Positions 5,606-8,057 of a DNA stretch of 8,057 bases are shown here, piece after piece (positions within the stretch are counted from its first letter, which is position 1; each line of letters opens with the position of its first letter). Made by a program: the position numbers and the translations under genes. The notes below the pieces were generated by a model. That model was given only the letters and a program-made list of their open reading frames with translations. It was not told the origin of the DNA and did not search any database. Origin of the DNA: Candidatus Agrococcus pullicola (GTDB lineage: Bacteria; Actinomycetota; Actinomycetes; Actinomycetales; Microbacteriaceae); assembly GCA_019115685.1 (NCBI GenBank), contig DXDC01000025.1, forward strand, positions 1 to 8,057, given 5' to 3'.

Positions 5606-6998
5606 GGAGTGCATGAGAATCGTGAGCACAACACCGCTACGGCGAGGAGCGGAGGTGTTGAGCGCCGTTGGATTCGGGATCCTGGGCGCGGTGCCCGAAC
5701 CCGACTTGACGACAGTTCTGCTCCTCGGGATCGTCGCCGTCACAATCGGTATTTGGTCGAGAGGGGTCCGAGTCGGACTGTGGGGTCTGGTCGTCCTCGT
5801 CTTTGCCAGCGCGGCGCGGGCCTTATGGGTCGACGGGTACTGGATCTATCTCCCCGAAGAACTGCCCTCGGCCCTCCTCAGAGCAGGGCTCCCATGGTTG
5901 GCCGCGGTCGCGCTGCGTCAGTACATCAGTCTGGGCAGGCAGGCCGATCAAGAACGCGAGATGAAGCGGCGCGAACGAGCAGCGGAGCTTGAGAGACGTT
6001 TCGCAGCCGAGCGGCTACACCTTGCTCAGTCCCTCCACGACGATCTCGGGCACTCACTCAGCCTCGTCGCTTTGACCGTCGGTCGTCTCGAACTCGACTC
6101 ATCGTTGCCGGATTCCTCACGAGTGGCTCTCTCGAACGCTCGACAGCAGGTCGCCCAAGCCGTCGAGCGCCTGGGTGACTCGGTAGTGAGCCTGCGAGCT
6201 GGGAAACCGCTTGGTCCGCCAGATATCGAAACGGTGGAGACACTCATCCGGAGGGCTCGCGACGCCGGGGCACACCTCGACGTCACCAGGCTCCCGGAGG
6301 AGTCTCGCCTCAACATGTTTGGGCGAGACCTCGTCCGACGCGTCGTCAGGGAATCGATCACCAACGCGACTCGTTATGCACCGAGCGAAACGATCACTGT
6401 TCACGCAACGGATACCGGTGACCAGCTGAGTCTATGTGTCTCCAACCAGGTGCGGCACGGGCCTCTCACGATGAGCACTTCCGGCACTGGTCTTGCGGAG
6501 CTCGCGCAGACGCTTGCTGCTGTCGGCGGTGACCTTGACGTGACACGGGAGACAGACCGCTTCGTCGTCACCGCTACGTTTCCCGTCGCCGCGGACCCCG
6601 CAGTCTTCGGCGACGAGAAACAGGAGGATGTCGGAGACGGCAAACCTCGCTCGCGTTCTACCCGGCAGGCACGCATACGTTTGGTCGTGGCTACCGTCGC
6701 AGCGATCGTGATCGGGCTTGCAGTCGGCGAAGCAGCATTGCATTTCCAGAAGAAACGGACAGTGCTCACGGCTGAGGACTTCGCATCAATCTCGATCGGA
6801 GACGCCCGAGAAGATGTGCTCCTTCAGCTTCCCGGCCACGAGCTACCTCCAAGCCGTGGCGAGACACGGCAGCCGGGGTGCCACTTCTACGCCGTGACCG
6901 CGGACTCCTTCAACTACGCCGCAGGTGACGCTCACATGGTCTGCTTCGATGGAGATGCCGTCACAAAACTTGAGTACATCAAGGGGAAACACCGATGA
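5604..6998 (+). CDS. Sensor histidine kinase (HisKA_3 class) with extra C-terminal extracytoplasmic domain
   Basis: A 464-aa kinase that would sense an envelope signal and phosphorylate the adjacent regulator. The N-terminal ~105 residues hold about four membrane segments with short loops (near 17-33, 36-51, 56-74 and 89-108). A basic-acidic coil (113-140) leads into the dimerisation/phosphoacceptor motif SLHDDLGHSLSL with His145. The ATPase domain has N-box Asn254 (RESITNATRYA) and G-box GTGL (294-297) and ends near 328. After a charged linker comes a fifth membrane helix (359-380), then an ~80-residue tail predicted outside the membrane, with FASISIGDAREDVLLQLPG and Cys426/Cys447 able to form a disulfide. 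This tail resembles SmpA/BamE/BLIP-like folds (Gly-Asp-x-Arg-x-x-Val start, Cys-x-Phe-Tyr, final Cys-Phe-Asp-Gly strand). ATG 5604 gives the longest form; ATG 5613 is favoured if the transcript is leaderless. The stop overlaps the regulator start (ATGA). Confidence 0.9.
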   Translation: MECMRIVSTTPLRRGAEVLSAVGFGILGAVPEPDLTTVLLLGIVAVTIGIWSRGVRVGLWGLVVLVFASAARALWVDGYWIYLPEELPSALLRAGLPWLAAVALRQYISLGRQADQEREMKRRERAAELERRFAAERLHLAQSLHDDLGHSLSLVALTVGRLELDSSLPDSSRVALSNARQQVAQAVERLGDSVVSLRAGKPLGPPDIETVETLIRRARDAGAHLDVTRLPEESRLNMFGRDLVRRVVRESITNATRYAPSETITVHATDTGDQLSLCVSNQVRHGPLTMSTSGTGLAELAQTLAAVGGDLDVTRETDRFVVTATFPVAADPAVFGDEKQEDVGDGKPRSRSTRQARIRLVVATVAAIVIGLAVGEAALHFQKKRTVLTAEDFASISIGDAREDVLLQLPGHELPPSRGETRQPGCHFYAVTADSFNYAAGDAHMVCFDGDAVTKLEYIKGKHR

Positions 6999-7657
6999 AC
7001 GACGACGAAACCATCCGAGTCGTGGTGGCCGACGACGAACCCCTCGTGCGAGCCGGGATCGTCGGTGTCCTCGAAACTGACCCCACCATCAACATCGTTG
7101 GCCAGGCCTCGGACGGGACCGCTGCCTTGGACCTCATGGACTCACATACACCGGATGTGATGCTCCTCGATATCCAAATGCCAAGACTCTCCGGACTCGA
7201 CGTGCTCAAGCGACTTCGTGCCCAAAAAAACAGAGTGCCGTGCCTGATCGTCACAACCTTCGGCGAGGACGACTACGTCATGGAAGCCATAAGATCCGGC
7301 GCAGACGGCTTCGTGCTCAAATCCGGAGACCCCCGCCACCTCCTCACAGCTGTGCATGCCACCGCGAGTCAGGGAGCCTTCTTCTCTCCGCCTATCGCCA
7401 GAAGACTGCTCGACTCCCCAGTCGTCGAACAATACTCCGCCTACACAAACGCCCGAAGCCGCTTCGAGCAACTGACCCCCCGCGAGCAAGAGATCCTCAT
7501 CAGACTCAGCGAGGGGGCAACGAACGCCGAGATCGCAACCGCCTTTCATCTGGCCCCCGGAACGGTCAAAGTTCACGTCTCATCTATCCTGAGGACAACC
7601 GGTGCCAGAAACCGCGTTGAAGCCGCGCTCATCGCAATCCGCGCCCGCCAGGTGTAA
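6995..7657 (+). CDS. Response regulator, NarL/LuxR (FixJ) family
   Basis: A 220-aa cytoplasmic transcription regulator. The receiver domain (about 7-122) has the acidic pair Asp13-Asp14, phosphoacceptor Asp59 in VMLLDIQMP, Thr87 in IVTTF and Lys109 in FVLKSG, all expected for phosphorylation-dependent switching. A linker leads to a LuxR-type helix-turn-helix (about 158-217: LTPREQEIL, then GATNAEIATAFHLAPGTVKVHVSSIL). ATG 6995 overlaps the kinase stop by 4 nt and is preceded by AGGGGA (6982-6987) at 7 bases, so kinase and regulator are translationally coupled and very likely cognate. The natural target is the divergent region holding inverted half-sites at 5492-5556, which would control the phosphatase-transporter operon and perhaps its own promoter. 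Nothing is missing or truncated. The DNA target is inferred. Confidence 0.95.
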   Translation: MNDDETIRVVVADDEPLVRAGIVGVLETDPTINIVGQASDGTAALDLMDSHTPDVMLLDIQMPRLSGLDVLKRLRAQKNRVPCLIVTTFGEDDYVMEAIRSGADGFVLKSGDPRHLLTAVHATASQGAFFSPPIARRLLDSPVVEQYSAYTNARSRFEQLTPREQEILIRLSEGATNAEIATAFHLAPGTVKVHVSSILRTTGARNRVEAALIAIRARQV

Positions 7658-7928
7658 CTGGCATCGCACACACGACAAATCCATGTTCCGCTGCGCAGGT
7701 TACGCATATCGGCCCTCAGACACCCTCGGATGTCTGTCGTGGTCGCGGCACCGAACCCACGAGGTATTTGCCAGATTGTCGCTCTGAGACATAACAGATT
7801 TCGTGCTTGCTGCTTCTGCTCCGTCACGCACTTCCGAATCCGCCGACGAAGTTCACCTCTTCCACTCCTTCTCCTGAGCGCCAGAACACTGCAACGACCG
7901 CTAGATTCCACCCACCAATATCAGTTAT

Positions 7929-7957
7929 GCACGTATGCCACCGCGGGTGGGGCGTGC
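7929..7957 (+). repeat. Hairpin upstream of the relaxase gene, oriT candidate
   Basis: The inner palindrome CCACC GCG GGTGG (7938-7950) is perfect, and outer arms GCACG (7929-7933) and CGTGC (7953-7957) also pair, leaving a small internal loop. It lies directly before a second hairpin and the start of the putative relaxase gene. Relaxases of the TrwC (MOBF) type recognise an inverted repeat beside their nic site, and oriT is often next to the relaxase gene, so this is a reasonable oriT candidate. The nic site cannot be recognised by eye. Confidence 0.35.
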
Positions 7958-7960
7958 GCA

Positions 7961-7990
7961 CCTCCTTCATGAGACGACTCATGAGGGAGG
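7961..7990 (+). promoter_or_regulatory. 13-bp inverted repeat covering the relaxase ribosome binding site
   Basis: CCTCCTTCATGAG (7961-7973), loop ACGA, and CTCATGAGGGAGG (7978-7990) pair at 12 of 13 positions. The 3' arm contains GGGAGG (7985-7990), the likely ribosome site for ATG 7996, and the 5' arm contains CACCTCCTT, a copy of the anti-Shine-Dalgarno sequence of 16S rRNA. On mRNA the fold would hide the ribosome site; on DNA it could be an operator or part of oriT. Confidence 0.6.
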
Positions 7991-7995
7991 CCAGG

Positions 7996-8057
7996 ATGAA
8001 GGGCGGGGTGATCCTGTTCCGCGGCACAGGTGCTGCCGCGCGCCGCTATGTCGAGGC
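7996..8057 (+). CDS. 5' end of a probable TrwC-type (MOBF) conjugative relaxase, partial
   Basis: Only the first 20 codons are visible before the window ends: MKGGVILFRGTGAAARRYVE and onward. From memory, this opening (a short strand, then Arg-Gly-x-Gly and an Ala-Ala-Arg-Arg-Tyr-Val-Glu helix) matches the N-terminus of actinobacterial TrwC-like relaxases, whose catalytic tyrosines lie slightly further in. In-frame ATGs also exist at 7969 and 7981, but 7996 is chosen because GGGAGG (7985-7990) ends 5 bases before it. The protein would nick oriT and pilot the transferred strand, which fits the recombinase at the other end and an integrative mobilizable or conjugative element. The assignment rests on a very short stretch. 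Confidence 0.5.
   Translation, partial: MKGGVILFRGTGAAARRYVE

Larger units (their letters stand above)
7658..7995. other. 338-bp non-coding stretch between the regulator and the relaxase
   Basis: No convincing protein gene lies here; the short ORFs have no ribosome site and their peptides are Arg/Ser/His-rich, as in shadow frames. A hairpin at 7717-7736 (CAGACA with TGTCTG, partly extended inside) might end the regulator transcript, but no T-run follows. The last ~70 bases hold two consecutive hairpins next to the relaxase gene, listed separately. The right junction of the cargo module should lie in this stretch, along with the relaxase promoter. Confidence 0.5.

Noticed and set aside
7717..7736. 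CAGACA/TGTCTG hairpin as the terminator of the regulator operon, or as another copy of the operator half-site
   Set aside because: No T-run follows, it begins 60 bases after the stop, and it matches the operator half-site (TGTCTAT) only partly.
7573..7911. 112-codon minus-strand frame in the gap after the regulator
   Set aside because: It overlaps the regulator's 3' end, has an Arg/Ser-rich sequence without a ribosome site, and resembles no family.
1..8057. tRNA, rRNA, CRISPR array or insertion sequence
   Set aside because: No cloverleaf with a T-loop motif, no regularly spaced repeats, and no transposase-like protein other than the serine recombinase were seen.

Overview
The window looks like one flank of an integrative mobile element in a high-GC actinobacterium, most likely of the Micrococcales. 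This rests on G/C-rich third codon positions (28 of 31 codons in the partial gene at the left edge), actinobacterial-style protein sequences and leaderless-type promoter spacing. It is read from sequence alone and is not a species call.

Layout. The window opens with the 3' end of a hydrophobic protein gene (1-97), probably the chromosomal or element-edge neighbour. A large serine recombinase gene follows (154-1722, +), ending in a strong hairpin terminator (1741-1776). Convergent with it is a minus-strand pair: a 288-aa protein with a sigma-region-2-like helical segment (2874-2008), then a 70-aa protein (1974-1762). These, with the relaxase start at the right edge (7996 onward, +), look like the element backbone.

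Between the backbone parts sits a compact cargo module of about 4.5 kb (3115-7657). Its minus-strand operon encodes a PAP2 membrane phosphatase, a BcrA-type ABC ATPase and an ABC-2-type permease, each start overlapping the previous stop by 4 nt. Divergent from it, a plus-strand pair encodes a histidine kinase and a NarL/LuxR response regulator, also overlapping by 4 nt. The set matches the logic of BcrABC-type modules that protect against bacitracin and other antibiotics binding undecaprenyl-phosphate or lipid II intermediates: the phosphatase regenerates the lipid carrier, the transporter removes or detoxifies the drug, and the two-component system senses it. The shared promoter region (5495-5603) carries a perfect 10-bp inverted repeat and further half-sites, a likely operator.

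The least expected items are: a histidine kinase with an extra C-terminal transmembrane helix and an extracytoplasmic domain resembling the SmpA/BamE/BLIP fold; tandem hairpins just before the relaxase gene, one covering its ribosome binding site; and a similar site-covering hairpin at the 288-aa gene, suggesting shared post-transcriptional or operator control of two backbone genes. No tRNA, rRNA, CRISPR array or insertion sequence was seen.
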